A DNA stretch of 42,328 bases from Chitinophagales bacterium (GCA_947449695.1 CANFST010000022.1:1-42328), one strand, 5' to 3'; positions 17,060 to 27,331 are shown, counted from the first letter of the stretch. The notes: a model not told the origin generated them from the sequence alone. Numbers and translations are program-made.

Positions 17060-18624
17060 GTTGTTTTTAAATTTATTGGAAGCTTAATAAAAAATGTTGT
17101 GCCTTCGCCTTCAGCAGATTGAAAAGAAATAGTTGCGTTATGTTCATCCAAAATTCGTTTGATTATATCAAGCCCTAAACCACTTCCTTCACCTGAAGTT
17201 TTTGTTGTGAAGAATGGTTCAAAAATTTTATCTTGAATATCTTTCGGAATTCCTTTGCCGGTGTCTTTGATGCTTACCATAACAAAATCACCTTCGTTTT
17301 TTAATCCAATTGTCAGTATGCCTTTATTGTCCATTGCTTGGGTAGCATTTACAATCAAGTTTGTCCAAACCTGATTGAGCTGGTCTGGATGCCCCATAAT
17401 ATCAGGCACTTCATCATAATTCTTAATTACCTGAATGCCTTGCTTTAAACGATTGTGATAAATAGTAAGAACGGTTTCTAAATTGTCGCGTAGATTGATG
17501 GTTTCTTCTTCGTCTTTTGCAGACGAGTGAAGGTATGTTTTTAATGCTTTTACAATTCGTGAAGCTTTGTCAACTGCCAACTGTATGGTTTGATTACTTC
17601 TTTGTTGATTAAGGATATTATATACAATCATCATCAGCTTTTCAAAATGTTCTTGCTGTGCAATTCGTTCTAATGCAGGCGTTACTTCATATATTCCCAC
17701 CTGAACCAAACGGTCGGCAATAAATCTTGAATTTGATATGCCAAGTTCTTCAAACCGTCCCCTAAGTTTTTTCTTTATTTCACGTTCTTCAATAGTTGAT
17801 AATGTTTGAGTGCTAGGATTAGAAGTAGCAACAAACTCAACAAACATATCTTTTTCTTTATCACTCAAAGCTTGTGTAAGCCAAACAAAATCGACAAGTA
17901 TTTCACCAAAAGCTTTTGATGATTCTTCAGCAGATGATTTGATTGCTCCCAATGGCGTATTTACCTCATGTGCTATTCCTGCTGAAAGTTGACCTAAGGC
18001 AGCCATCTTTTCAGATTGTACAAGCAAAAGGTGTGTCTTCTTGAGCAAAAGAAAAGTATTATTTCGCAACACATAGAAAATTAACAATGCAAAAATTATG
18101 GCGGAGATAACTACTATGTTTAGTGTGTAAAGTATCATCGACACATTCAATGGAGTATTTGGTTTTATCCAATCAATAAACACATGGTCGAAAACTCCGG
18201 TTAGTATGGTTAATACAAGATATAATACAAGCCAAAACAAACTGCTTTTTACATTCTGATAACTTAACGAAGCAGCTACTGCCAACATCGCCCAAAGCAT
18301 AACGCCTCCTGATGCATGGAAGCCACCCAGTACCCATTGAAAAACAAATGGCAGCAATAAACTAATGGCTGTTTGAAAATCTCTTACGATTGAAAAGTTT
18401 TTACTTTTTGCGAAATAAAGAAGGTTGAAAAAGGTAAGGACAATATATCCATAGGGTACTATAGATTGAAATTTAAAATTGAGGAAAAGTACAATTGTAC
18501 CCCACATTAAACCACCCATGCTCATAAGGATGCCTTCATAAACAACAAATTGTTTTTGATGAATTGCATTTTCATCATCACCTGCTTTAATGCCAATTTT
18601 AGAAATGTCTGTTAGTAAACTCAT
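17056..18624 (-). CDS. Membrane sensor histidine kinase with six-helix sensor and H-box insertion
   Basis: A 522-residue kinase. Six hydrophobic segments span about 30-187 with little between them, so the sensor is membrane-embedded. SEKMAALGQLSAGIAHEVNTPLGAI carries His219. Between this H-box helix and the second dimerisation helix (LAVDKASRIVKALK, about 370) lies an extra helical block of about 130 residues with many charged residues, much longer than the usual turn. HATPase motifs are NLIVNATQAM, DTGKGIP and GSGLGLDI. It is first in the operon with a lone receiver and a REC-HK. Signal unknown. Confidence 0.9.
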   Translation of the reverse strand: MSLLTDISKIGIKAGDDENAIHQKQFVVYEGILMSMGGLMWGTIVLFLNFKFQSIVPYGYIVLTFFNLLYFAKSKNFSIVRDFQTAISLLLPFVFQWVLGGFHASGGVMLWAMLAVAASLSYQNVKSSLFWLVLYLVLTILTGVFDHVFIDWIKPNTPLNVSMILYTLNIVVISAIIFALLIFYVLRNNTFLLLKKTHLLLVQSEKMAALGQLSAGIAHEVNTPLGAIKSSAEESSKAFGEILVDFVWLTQALSDKEKDMFVEFVATSNPSTQTLSTIEEREIKKKLRGRFEELGISNSRFIADRLVQVGIYEVTPALERIAQQEHFEKLMMIVYNILNQQRSNQTIQLAVDKASRIVKALKTYLHSSAKDEEETINLRDNLETVLTIYHNRLKQGIQVIKNYDEVPDIMGHPDQLNQVWTNLIVNATQAMDNKGILTIGLKNEGDFVMVSIKDTGKGIPKDIQDKIFEPFFTTKTSGEGSGLGLDIIKRILDEHNATISFQSAEGEGTTFFIKLPINLKTT

Positions 18625-18721
18625 GCTTTTTTTATTTAATCAAGTTTCTTTTACTTCAGTCTTATTTATGTTAGAGCTTAAATTAATAATATGAAACTGT
18701 GAGGTTTGGTGAAGTATGTTA

Positions 18722-20659
<1,938 letters not shown>

Positions 20660-20669
20660 AATAAATGTT

Positions 20670-20873
20670 TTATCCTCCCTGTGTAGCTTGTATAACAAGC
20701 ACTTTATCGTTCTCTTTTAAAATTGTTTCAGTCCATTTTGATTTTGGAATCACAGAATTATTAACAGCCAATGCATAACCATTGGTGTTGTGAATTTGCA
20801 ATAATTCAAACACTTGTTGCGCTGAAAAATTTTCAGTTATTGTTTTTGTTTCGTTGTTGATTTCTATTTGCAT
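20670..20873 (-). CDS. thiS: Sulfur carrier protein ThiS
   Basis: A 67-residue ubiquitin-like protein ending in the diagnostic Gly-Gly (IQATQGG). ThiF-type adenylation and sulfur loading at this tail feed thiazole synthesis by ThiG. The start is ATG 20,873, downstream of a TPP riboswitch. In many Bacteroidota thiS heads a thi cluster. Here only thiC follows within the window and the genes after it are unrelated. Confidence 0.95.
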   Translation of the reverse strand: MQIEINNETKTITENFSAQQVFELLQIHNTNGYALAVNNSVIPKSKWTETILKENDKVLVIQATQGG

Positions 20874-21002
20874 TTTGATAGCACACGGATTTTTTTAGAT
20901 TGATTATGATTTCACTGATTTTACAATCGAAAATCGTACTTCGTAAATTACAGGAAATAAAAGTTGGGGAAGTTGATGCAAATCATTTTCAAATTGCAAT
21001 TT

Positions 21003-21158
21003 GCTCCTTCCTTTCGCCAGCATTACCTGTTTCAAGTTCTAAGGGTTCATCTCAGACTTTTGAAGTTTTTAATTTTGAGTGTTAAATTTTTAATTTGAAA
21101 ATAAACAACTAATCACTGATAACTCAAAACTAAGCACTGCATTCGCCGCCCCTAAAGC
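21003..21158 (-). ncRNA. TPP riboswitch (THI element) controlling thiS-thiC
   Basis: Reading the reverse strand: GCTTTAGGGGC starts the aptamer, a long P3 arm of about 85 bases follows, then the conserved CTGAGAT, ACCCTTAGAAC and GGTAATGCTGGCGAAAGGA core. P1 closes as GCTTT with GGAGC. This matches the TPP aptamer consensus. The expression platform lies in the remaining 129 bases before thiS. A strong terminator is not obvious there, so control may be at translation. Confidence 0.88.
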
Positions 21159-21162
21159 AGTT

Positions 21163-21170
21163 CAAAAGTA
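21163..21170 (-). promoter_or_regulatory. Promoter -7 element of the thi operon
   Basis: Reverse-strand TACTTTTG fits TAnnTTTG and lies 4 bases before the first base of the riboswitch P1 stem, where transcription would start. A T-rich stretch sits about 19 bases upstream. Confidence 0.65.
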
Positions 21171-21311
21171 GTTAAACAGACGCTGTTTAAAAATGTTTTA
21201 AATAATTTTTTTTTATCTCTTGAATTATTCAACAAATCAGCTTTTTAAAAACTGACTTCAACCGATTAATAAATCAATAATTCACACTTCTCAATTTTTA
21301 AATAATATCCT

Positions 21312-21319
21312 TACCTTTG
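21312..21319 (+). promoter_or_regulatory. Bacteroidota -7 element before the coiled-coil protein gene
   Basis: TACCTTTG matches TAnnTTTG. It overlaps a possible TTG start at 21,317, so that start would precede the transcript; this supports ATG 21,350, which has GGAG 11 bases upstream. Confidence 0.6.
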
Positions 21320-21349
21320 CTTTCCCAAAAAAAAATTGGAGACCCATTT

Positions 21350-23284
21350 ATGATAAAGGATTTAAACATCGAACAACATCAGGCCATCAAAGATTTATTG
21401 TTAGCACACTACAATACAGCTAACCCAAAAATCATTGGTGCTGTTGAAAACAAGGCAGGAGTGCCTACTTTTGCAGTATCATTAAGAGATGGTCAGTTTA
21501 TTACAATTGCTGAAATTATTAAACCTACAGTACCAGTTACTGTAGATAGATTTGCCATTGAATGGATTAATGAAAAAATAAACGGCACTTTAGGTGATGC
21601 AATCAAGAATGCTTTAAAAAAACGTGGCAAAGTAAATTATCAGGCATTTGAAGTAGATAGCAGAGACGACAATAATAAAAGCGTTCGTCGCATTCAACCA
21701 TTTGGAACTATTGAATTTACAGAATTATTACCACATACGCAATTCAACTTTGATTATTATAAAGATGAAATAAATAATCTAGCTGCCACTATTCCTGGGT
21801 TAACTACTGATTTTAAAAAATATTTTCAGAAGATTCAATCGTTGCAGAATTCTTTAAAAGAAACATTGATTGACCCAAATAAGAAAAAAGAGTTATTTGA
21901 AAAATTGCAAGAAAGTTATGTGCAATTAGAGGGAAAACAATCAAACGAAAAAGCTGAATTTGAAAAAAATTGTGCTGCAAACTATACAGATATTAAATCT
22001 AAATGCGAATCAGTTTTAAACGGCATAAAAGAAAATAAAACCTTTAAAGAAACCCGTGAAGCATTATCTGAAATTCAGCAAATGCTCAACGAAAAAGATT
22101 TAAAACGTGAGCAACGTAATGAATTATATGAATTAGTACATACTTGTTATGCTGAAATTGATAAACGCCGAGAAGAAGAGCAAGAAGAATATGAAAAAAC
22201 AACTTCAGCCAACTATGATGCATTGAAACCTAAGCTGGATACAGCACAACAAACCGCTGAAAGCACTGAAGATGTGCAAAGCACCAGAGAAGACCTAAAA
22301 AAATTGCAAGTAGAAAGCTGGGGATTACGATTAAAGAAAGAACATCGTGCTGAACTGCATGAAAGATTCAATCATTTGTTTGAAACATTGAGCAACAGAT
22401 ATGAAGCTTTGAAGTTTCAGTTTGAAAATGAAAGCAATGCCAATAAAGATGAACTGGCTTTAAGAGTAGAAGAGGTAGAAAAATTTGTTGCATCGTCAAC
22501 CGATTTAAAAGCTACCAAAGAACAATTAAAAGCCATGCAAAAACAATTGCAGGAAATGAAACTGACACCTGTTCATCGTCAGGAATTATGGAATCTTATT
22601 GATAAGGCTTTTAAAGAAGTGAATAAAAAGATGGATGAAGCCTTTGGTGAAGAAAGAAAATTAGCCGAAGAAAATTTTGCACGTTTAAAACCACAAGTTG
22701 AAGCGGTTGTTGAAGCTGTTAATAATAATCAGATGTTTAAAGAAGCCCGTGAAAAAATGAAAGCTGGTTTCGATTTAATTAAAGACAAAGATTTAAAAAT
22801 ATTACCACGTCAGCGTCAGGAACTCTGGAAAATGTTAGAAGCTGCCAATCAGAATCTGAATGAAAGAGCTGATAAATTTTTTGCTAACAGAAAAACAGAA
22901 CGTGAACAAAAAGAAAAAGAATGGTTGGGCAGACAGCAAGACAGAATGGTGAAAATGGAAAAGCTAGTAAAACATTTGCAACAAGAAAATGTAGATGACC
23001 GCAGCAATCTGGGTAATATGGAAGACTGGCTGAAGAAAGTGAGAGATAATGTGGCTACAAAAGATTTACGCCAGAGCATTCTGGATAAAATAAAAGTTGT
23101 AAATGATACCATTGCCGAAAGAACAAAACGCATTGAGGATATTAAACTGGAATTAAAAGATATGCGTCAGAAAATGAGAGAGGCAGATGAGAAGAAAAAA
23201 CAAGAAGCCGCCGAAGCACAGGAAAAATTAAATAAAACCACTGCCGAAAACGCTGAAAAAACTGTTTCGCAAAATGCAGAGTAG
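21350..23284 (+). CDS. Long coiled-coil protein with DUF349-like repeats
   Basis: From ATG 21,350 the product has 644 residues. A globular N-terminus (about 1-140) is followed by coiled coil and four repeats of about 75-80 residues. Each repeat has a FKxTREALKxxQ-type helix followed by R-x-ELW-x-x and an amphipathic helix, e.g. VHRQELWNLIDKAFKE. These resemble DUF349 repeats. A charged coiled tail ends in Lys/Glu/Ala. There is no signal peptide or membrane segment, so it is cytoplasmic. It lies 46 bases before bamD and may share its transcript. The role is unknown; a structural or RNA-associated function is a guess. Confidence 0.7.
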   Translation: MIKDLNIEQHQAIKDLLLAHYNTANPKIIGAVENKAGVPTFAVSLRDGQFITIAEIIKPTVPVTVDRFAIEWINEKINGTLGDAIKNALKKRGKVNYQAFEVDSRDDNNKSVRRIQPFGTIEFTELLPHTQFNFDYYKDEINNLAATIPGLTTDFKKYFQKIQSLQNSLKETLIDPNKKKELFEKLQESYVQLEGKQSNEKAEFEKNCAANYTDIKSKCESVLNGIKENKTFKETREALSEIQQMLNEKDLKREQRNELYELVHTCYAEIDKRREEEQEEYEKTTSANYDALKPKLDTAQQTAESTEDVQSTREDLKKLQVESWGLRLKKEHRAELHERFNHLFETLSNRYEALKFQFENESNANKDELALRVEEVEKFVASSTDLKATKEQLKAMQKQLQEMKLTPVHRQELWNLIDKAFKEVNKKMDEAFGEERKLAEENFARLKPQVEAVVEAVNNNQMFKEAREKMKAGFDLIKDKDLKILPRQRQELWKMLEAANQNLNERADKFFANRKTEREQKEKEWLGRQQDRMVKMEKLVKHLQQENVDDRSNLGNMEDWLKKVRDNVATKDLRQSILDKIKVVNDTIAERTKRIEDIKLELKDMRQKMREADEKKKQEAAEAQEKLNKTTAENAEKTVSQNAE

Positions 23285-23330
23285 TTTTAATTCACAAAAT
23301 AAATTTTCAACTTTAGAGTTATTGCATTTG

Positions 23331-24146
23331 ATGAAGAAAATCAGTGTTTATTTTTTTATAATTATTGTAGCATTTAGTTTTTCAGCCTGCGACCCTTATC
23401 AAAAACTGTTGAAAAGCAGCGATTTGAACCTGAAATTGACCAAAGCTAAAGAGTTTTATAATAAAGAAGAATACGAAAAAGCTATTCCTTTGTTTGAAGA
23501 AGTGTTAGCCACCTTTCGTGGCACAAAAAACTTCGAGCCAGTATATTATTATTATGCATGGTGTCAGTATGGTAGTGAAAACTACCTGATGGCTGCCTAT
23601 CATTTCAAGTATCTTGCTGAGAATTTCCCCAATAGTGATCATTCTGCTGAGTGTGAATACATGGGCGCTTATTGTTATAATCTGTTATCGCCCGATGTTA
23701 ACTTAGACCAAGAAGATACTAAGAAGGCTTTGGATGCAATGCAGTTGTTCATTAACAATCATCCCGAAGATTCAAGAGTGGAAAAAGCGAACGAAATCAT
23801 TACTCAATTAAGAGAAAAGCTGGAACTAAAGGCAACCAGAGCTGCTGAATTGTATTACAATATTACCAGCTATAAAGCTGCTATTATTGGTTTTAAAAAT
23901 ATCTTAAAAGACTATCCAGACACTAAAAAAGCCGATTATATCACCTTTTCCATCTTGAAAAGCAGCTACGAATACGCTACACAAAGCATTCCCACAAAAA
24001 AAGAAGAAAGATTCAATGAAACTTTAACCTATTATTTCAATTTTATTGATAAATTTGCAACTTCTAAATATGCTAAAGATGCGCAAAGAATATATGAAGA
24101 CTCGAAAGCGCAACTAAATAAATTAAAAAACAATAACAATAATTAA
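23331..24146 (+). CDS. bamD: Outer-membrane assembly lipoprotein BamD
   Basis: Starting at ATG 23,331, the 271-residue product has a signal peptide with lipobox FSAC (Cys20), which rules out the longer frame from 23,274 that overlaps the gene before. TPR helices follow, with KAKEFYNKEEYEKAIPLFEEVL and YYYAWCQYGSENYLMAAYHF near the start. BamD is the essential TPR lipoprotein of the BAM complex at the periplasmic face of the outer membrane. The rpoZ-like gene begins 1 base after the stop, an arrangement common in Bacteroidota. Confidence 0.93.
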   Translation: MKKISVYFFIIIVAFSFSACDPYQKLLKSSDLNLKLTKAKEFYNKEEYEKAIPLFEEVLATFRGTKNFEPVYYYYAWCQYGSENYLMAAYHFKYLAENFPNSDHSAECEYMGAYCYNLLSPDVNLDQEDTKKALDAMQLFINNHPEDSRVEKANEIITQLREKLELKATRAAELYYNITSYKAAIIGFKNILKDYPDTKKADYITFSILKSSYEYATQSIPTKKEERFNETLTYYFNFIDKFATSKYAKDAQRIYEDSKAQLNKLKNNNNN

Positions 24147-24147
24147 T

Positions 24148-24489
24148 ATGAGCAACGAACCTGTTCCGGCTAAAAAAATGGTACCAAGCAATCCTGGCGT
24201 TGAAACCAGAAATGTGGATGCTTTGAAATCAAGAATTGGTAATACGTATGAAACTGTGGTGGTGATTGCAAAACGTGCTAATCAAATCAGTAACCACACT
24301 AAAGAAGAATTGCATAATAAATTAGCTGAGTTTGCAAGCAGCACTGATAACTTAGAAGAAGTACACGAAAACCGTGAACAAATTGAAATCAGTAAGTATT
24401 ACGAAAAATTACCTCATCCTACTATTCTTGCTACACAAGAATATTTAGATGGTAAAGTTTATAGCCGCAATCCGGCTCGTGAACAATAA
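24148..24489 (+). CDS. rpoZ: RNA polymerase omega subunit, Bacteroidota type
   Basis: A 113-residue protein with the omega-like core RNVDALKSRIGNTYETVVVIAKRANQI at about 20-47 and the YEKLPHPTILATQEYLDGKV tail typical of Bacteroidota omega. It would bind beta-prime and aid RNA polymerase assembly. It sits directly behind bamD and is followed by a strong terminator. The usual next gene in many relatives (coaBC) is absent here. Confidence 0.85.
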   Translation: MSNEPVPAKKMVPSNPGVETRNVDALKSRIGNTYETVVVIAKRANQISNHTKEELHNKLAEFASSTDNLEEVHENREQIEISKYYEKLPHPTILATQEYLDGKVYSRNPAREQ

Positions 24490-24511
24490 TATTCAGCGTT
24501 TTTACGCTTAC

Positions 24512-24549
24512 AAAAAAGCACTTTTGATTCTGTTCAAAAGTGCTTTTTT
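24512..24549 (+). terminator. Rho-independent terminator after rpoZ
   Basis: AAAAAAGCACTTTTG and CAAAAGTGCTTTTTT form a perfect long hairpin around a short loop with a terminal T-run, 22 bases after the stop codon. Confidence 0.92.
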
Positions 24550-24576
24550 GTTTTATGCCTTTATTGTTTTAATTTT

Positions 24577-25080
24577 TCATCCATAACAACTTACCACCGT
24601 GTTTGTTGGTTGTAGTATATTATTAGTAGCTGCTAATGCAATCACGGCAGTTGCTTCTTTCATCGAAGTATATTCAATACTGATGCTACCATTTTGAGTT
24701 GATATTGCTTTCTTTATATTAGCTTGTGGAGGCAAAGGTTTCTTTCCTTTGCTTCCGCTGGTAGTTTGATAACCTGCGCTTTCTATTTTACTCACATCAC
24801 CATTAGCAATTCTATCTACATAAGCAGCTTCGGAGTCGAGCAAACCATTTAATACCACCACCTGTGCTTTTACATCATCATGACTCTTTTTACTACCTTT
24901 TATAGCAGCAGCAATTAATGTATCCAGGGTATTACAGGCGGCAGTAATACTTGCTAATGACACATCAGGAGTAGTAAAGGTGGCATTACCAGTCATTTTA
25001 CTGACTACATTCCTTCCAAAGGCCGATAAATCGGCAGGAGGTACTTTTTTAAAACTACGTTTCACTTTAATTTTTGGCAT
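24577..25080 (-). CDS. Hypothetical protein of a Bacteroidota-specific family
   Basis: A 167-residue protein with no signal peptide or membrane helix. The N-terminal basic stretch (KIKVKRSFKKV) is followed by helical FGRNVVSKMTGNATFTTPDVSLASI and a Pro/Gly/Lys hinge (TSGSKGKKPLPPQ, about 108-120). A C-terminal beta-rich part follows (SISIEYTSMKEATAVIALAA). I recall this helical half with the KMTGNA.FTTP motif from Bacteroidota proteins that carry a fibronectin-III-like C-terminus; here that part is short. The function is unknown. Its upstream region is a 41-bp tandem array. Confidence 0.65.
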   Translation of the reverse strand: MPKIKVKRSFKKVPPADLSAFGRNVVSKMTGNATFTTPDVSLASITAACNTLDTLIAAAIKGSKKSHDDVKAQVVVLNGLLDSEAAYVDRIANGDVSKIESAGYQTTSGSKGKKPLPPQANIKKAISTQNGSISIEYTSMKEATAVIALAATNNILQPTNTVVSCYG

Positions 25081-25125
25081 AACGATTTATTTTTTATGGT
25101 TTAAAAATTGTTTTCAGTTTGTTTT

Positions 25126-25414
25126 TCATCATTTATCATCAGCAATAATTCAGTTCTGATGATTTTTTTAATTTTTTCATGAGAATAAACTTTGTTCTGA
25201 TGATTTTTTCAGATTTTTCATGAGAATGAACTTTGTTCTGATGATTTTTTTGATTTTTTCATGAGAATAAACTTTGTTCTGATGATTTTTTCAGATTTTT
25301 CATGAGAATGAACTTTGTTCTAATGATTTTTTCAGATTTTTCATGAGAATGAACTTTGTTCTGATGATTTTTTTGATTTTTTCATGAGAAATGATTGCTG
25401 GCTCATCATTTATC
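25126..25414. repeat. 12-bp direct repeats flanking the 41-bp array
   Basis: TCATCATTTATC occurs at 25,126-25,137 and again at 25,403-25,414, bracketing the tandem array on both sides. This could mark the ends of an inserted or slipped segment or be chance in A/T-rich DNA. Confidence 0.5.
25153..25390. repeat. 41-bp tandem repeat array, about 5.8 copies
   Basis: Units begin with GTTCTGATGA at 25,153, 25,194, 25,235, 25,276, 25,317 (GTTCTAATGA) and 25,358; the last is cut off after about 33 bases. Two versions alternate: one has TTTTTTCAGATTTTT and GAATGAAC, the other TTTTTTTGATTTTTT and GAATAAAC. The order is A-B-A-B-B-A. Each unit holds two T-tracts about 10 bases apart and small palindromes (TCTGA..TCAGA, TTCAT..ATGAA). 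There are no unique spacers, so it is not CRISPR. It lies 72 bases upstream of the 167-aa gene. Confidence 0.92.
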
Positions 25415-25634
25415 TAAGCATACGCACTGTATAAAAGAACTTTTTATGCAGCAAATATTTATTCATCATCACATCGAAAACAATAATGCCTTGATACTAT
25501 GGCAGGCTGACTGGATAGGTAGGAATATTGGGTGGATAAATGTTGCTTTTAAAGTTTGTCGAACTACTTACTTATCCGTTTGCAGAAAATTTATGGCAGT
25601 GTATTAATAGTTAGTCGAACTTAATCCTTAGGCA
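25391..25634. other. Non-coding stretch between the repeat array and the LytTR gene
   Basis: No gene is supported. A 70-codon forward frame at 25,395-25,607 has no ribosome site and His/Cys-rich composition typical of a shadow. No clear hairpin terminator for the reverse-strand LytTR gene was found. Confidence 0.5.
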
Positions 25635-26003
25635 TTAAAAACGGAGGAATAAATGATGCATCATATCATAATAGGGTTTGGAAAAATGAACATGCACCAT
25701 ATTGCGCATCAATACATGATGCTGATGATAATTGATTTTAAGAATATGATTCTGATTGACCAGATGCGAATGATGAATACGGATAAAATGATGACTGGAT
25801 AGTATTTGTTCGCATTTTTTAAGTGGCTGACAGATGCTGGTATGTTCTATTTTATTATTAAAATAAAAAGTAAACTTGCAAAAGTTGCCTTCTACTTGCA
25901 GATATAATATATCATCTATAGGCACTACAAATACTTCGCCATCTTTATCATAAAGTATTACTTTACTGGTATCGGTTTTATATGTAGTGGGTTGCTTTGC
26001 CAC
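25635..26003 (-). CDS. Stand-alone LytTR DNA-binding protein
   Basis: A 122-residue protein that is almost entirely a LytTR domain (about 14-115): VPIDDILYLQVEGNFCKFTFY, LKKCEQILSSHHFIRIHHSHLVN and a beta-rich end. The start is GTG at 26,003. There is no receiver or membrane part, so its signal is unclear. The His-rich HHFIRIHHSHLVNQNHI is the usual LytTR core strand. It probably binds near the divergent 145-aa gene or the downstream repeat-bearing gene; this is inference from position. Confidence 0.85.
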   Translation of the reverse strand: MAKQPTTYKTDTSKVILYDKDGEVFVVPIDDILYLQVEGNFCKFTFYFNNKIEHTSICQPLKKCEQILSSHHFIRIHHSHLVNQNHILKINYHQHHVLMRNMVHVHFSKPYYDMMHHLFLRF

Positions 26004-26060
26004 TTACTGATTGTTTTATATTTATTAGTGTGTTTTTTCAATAAAAACGTTGCATGAGGG

Positions 26061-26136
26061 GGTAGGTTTTTTTGTTAAATGAGCAAAAAATACCCACTGG
26101 TAGGTATTGACTTTGTGATTTTGGGGGAGGTACCTT
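26061..26136. promoter_or_regulatory. Repeated GGTAGGT / GGTACC words in the LytTR divergent promoter region
   Basis: GGTAGGT occurs at 26,061-26,067 and 26,099-26,105, followed by GGTACC at 26,129-26,134, which overlaps a near -7 element (TACCTTTA, 26,131). AATACC..GGTATT forms a small inverted repeat around the second copy. Possible operator sites; no binding protein is proven. Confidence 0.4.
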
Positions 26137-26164
26137 TACAATCAAACAAAAAAACAAATACAAC

Positions 26165-26602
26165 ATGGGATTTTTCGATAAGCTATTCGGGAAAAAAGAA
26201 AATGCCAGTCAGCCTGCTAATAAATCAATGAATACTGACTATCAAAATAAATTGTTAGCCGCCAAACAATTTTATCCGTTTGAAAAATGGAGAGCAAGCT
26301 ATAATGAAGGCTTAACGCAATACACTAAAGCCAATTGCAACAAAGCAAAAAAAATTTTTGATGATTTAATTACAGCATTAATCAGGTTAGGAGAAAATGC
26401 CAGTGAAGAACAAAAAATAGCATTGTTTAAAACTGCTATTCTTCAAACTAATCAACTCAATGATGCAATAGAAGATTTATTTGAAACAGGCGAAAGAGAA
26501 GATTTATGTGAATTGACTAACCAAATTACAATTGCCTGTGGTCTTAACCCAGATAAATATGGAGAAGGCGAAGGATTAGCTACTGAATGGAGAGAATGGT
26601 AA
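26165..26602 (+). CDS. Hypothetical protein, 145 aa
   Basis: The N-terminus MGFFDKLFGKKE is a short amphipathic, lysine-rich segment often seen in membrane-peripheral proteins. The rest is helical, with a TPR-like stretch (YNEGLTQYTKANCNKAKKIFDDLITALIRLG). It has no signal peptide and I recognise no family. It is transcribed away from the LytTR gene with shared upstream sequence, so it may be that regulator's target. Codon use looks like its neighbours. Confidence 0.6.
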   Translation: MGFFDKLFGKKENASQPANKSMNTDYQNKLLAAKQFYPFEKWRASYNEGLTQYTKANCNKAKKIFDDLITALIRLGENASEEQKIALFKTAILQTNQLNDAIEDLFETGEREDLCELTNQITIACGLNPDKYGEGEGLATEWREW

Positions 26603-26832
26603 TAAAAACCGGGTGATTTGTTTTGGTTATTGCAATAATCTGTAGGATTCAAACGATTACAGCAAACCAACCAATGAAATTGCAGATAAAATTATCGTTT
26701 GTTGAACTTATGCTAACAAGCCTCAGCAGCATTTCAATTTTGCTCTGATATTAACTATCGAAAGTATGACGAACTTTTTCAAAAAGCAGCATTAAAACAA
26801 GTAGCAATAAACCCTAAAAAGAGTTTTGGCTA
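26603..26832. other. Intergenic stretch with possible decayed coding remnant
   Basis: Forward frames contain protein-like fragments separated by stops, for example PTNEIADKIIVC and, in another frame, DINYRKYDELFQKAALKQVA ending at a stop near 26,835. No intact frame or start joins them. This may be a degraded gene but could be chance. Confidence 0.3.
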
Positions 26833-27111
26833 TTAATTGGTTTTAATAAAGTTACCATCTTCATCAAAAAAATCATGATGCGTACGTACACCTAATTTCC
26901 ACGATGCTTCATACACTGTTTTATGGTGTCTTTGCATTACTGTCCAGTCGGCTAATAGTAAAGAAGGATGTTTTTCTTTAAAAGCATTCAATACAGCGGT
27001 AGGTACTTCGTGCAATGTAATAGTATGCTCAGTTGCGCAGGCATAAAAATACATGGAAGAGAAAAAAAATAGTGGGATAACGCCCAACCAAAAGAAGAAT
27101 TTATTTCTCAT
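26833..27111 (-). CDS. PepSY-like small lipoprotein or secreted protein
   Basis: I chose ATG 27,111 (92 residues), which starts directly at the signal peptide MRNKFFFWLG. Its hydrophobic core ends at YFYAC, a plausible lipobox. The mature part VPTAVLNAFKEKHPS..DWTV..YEASWKLGVRTHHDFFDEDGNFIKT has the alternating pattern of Bacteroidota PepSY-like (DUF2874-type) domains. Such proteins sit in the periplasm; their ligands are unknown. Confidence 0.75.
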   Translation of the reverse strand: MRNKFFFWLGVIPLFFFSSMYFYACATEHTITLHEVPTAVLNAFKEKHPSLLLADWTVMQRHHKTVYEASWKLGVRTHHDFFDEDGNFIKTN

Positions 27112-27331
27112 GGCACAAAAGTAAAAATTAACAATTGTTAAGTACATTAATAATTCATTAATTGAATGTTTGTTGAATCAATATCATTGATTTATCTGGC
27201 GTGCTTGAACAAATGTTACATGGAATAGTTTAATTTTGCGCAGCATTGATTTAGTTCAACTGATAAATGAATAAATACCAGTCAGATTTAAGTCATTTCA
27301 AACCAGAAAACTACCTGAATTAATCAGCCCG

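Noticed and set aside
20900-21085. 61-codon forward ORF
   Set aside because: It is antisense to the TPP riboswitch and leader.
21317-21349. TTG start for the coiled-coil protein
   Set aside because: It overlaps the -7 promoter element, so it would lie upstream of the transcript start.
23274-23330. Longer BamD start
   Set aside because: It overlaps the preceding gene and hides the signal peptide; ATG 23,331 gives a normal lipobox.
25153-25390. CRISPR array
   Set aside because: Repeats are directly adjacent with no unique spacers and no cas genes nearby; it is a tandem repeat.
25395-25607. 70-codon forward ORF
   Set aside because: No ribosome site, odd His/Cys-rich composition, lies between the repeat array and a reverse-strand gene.
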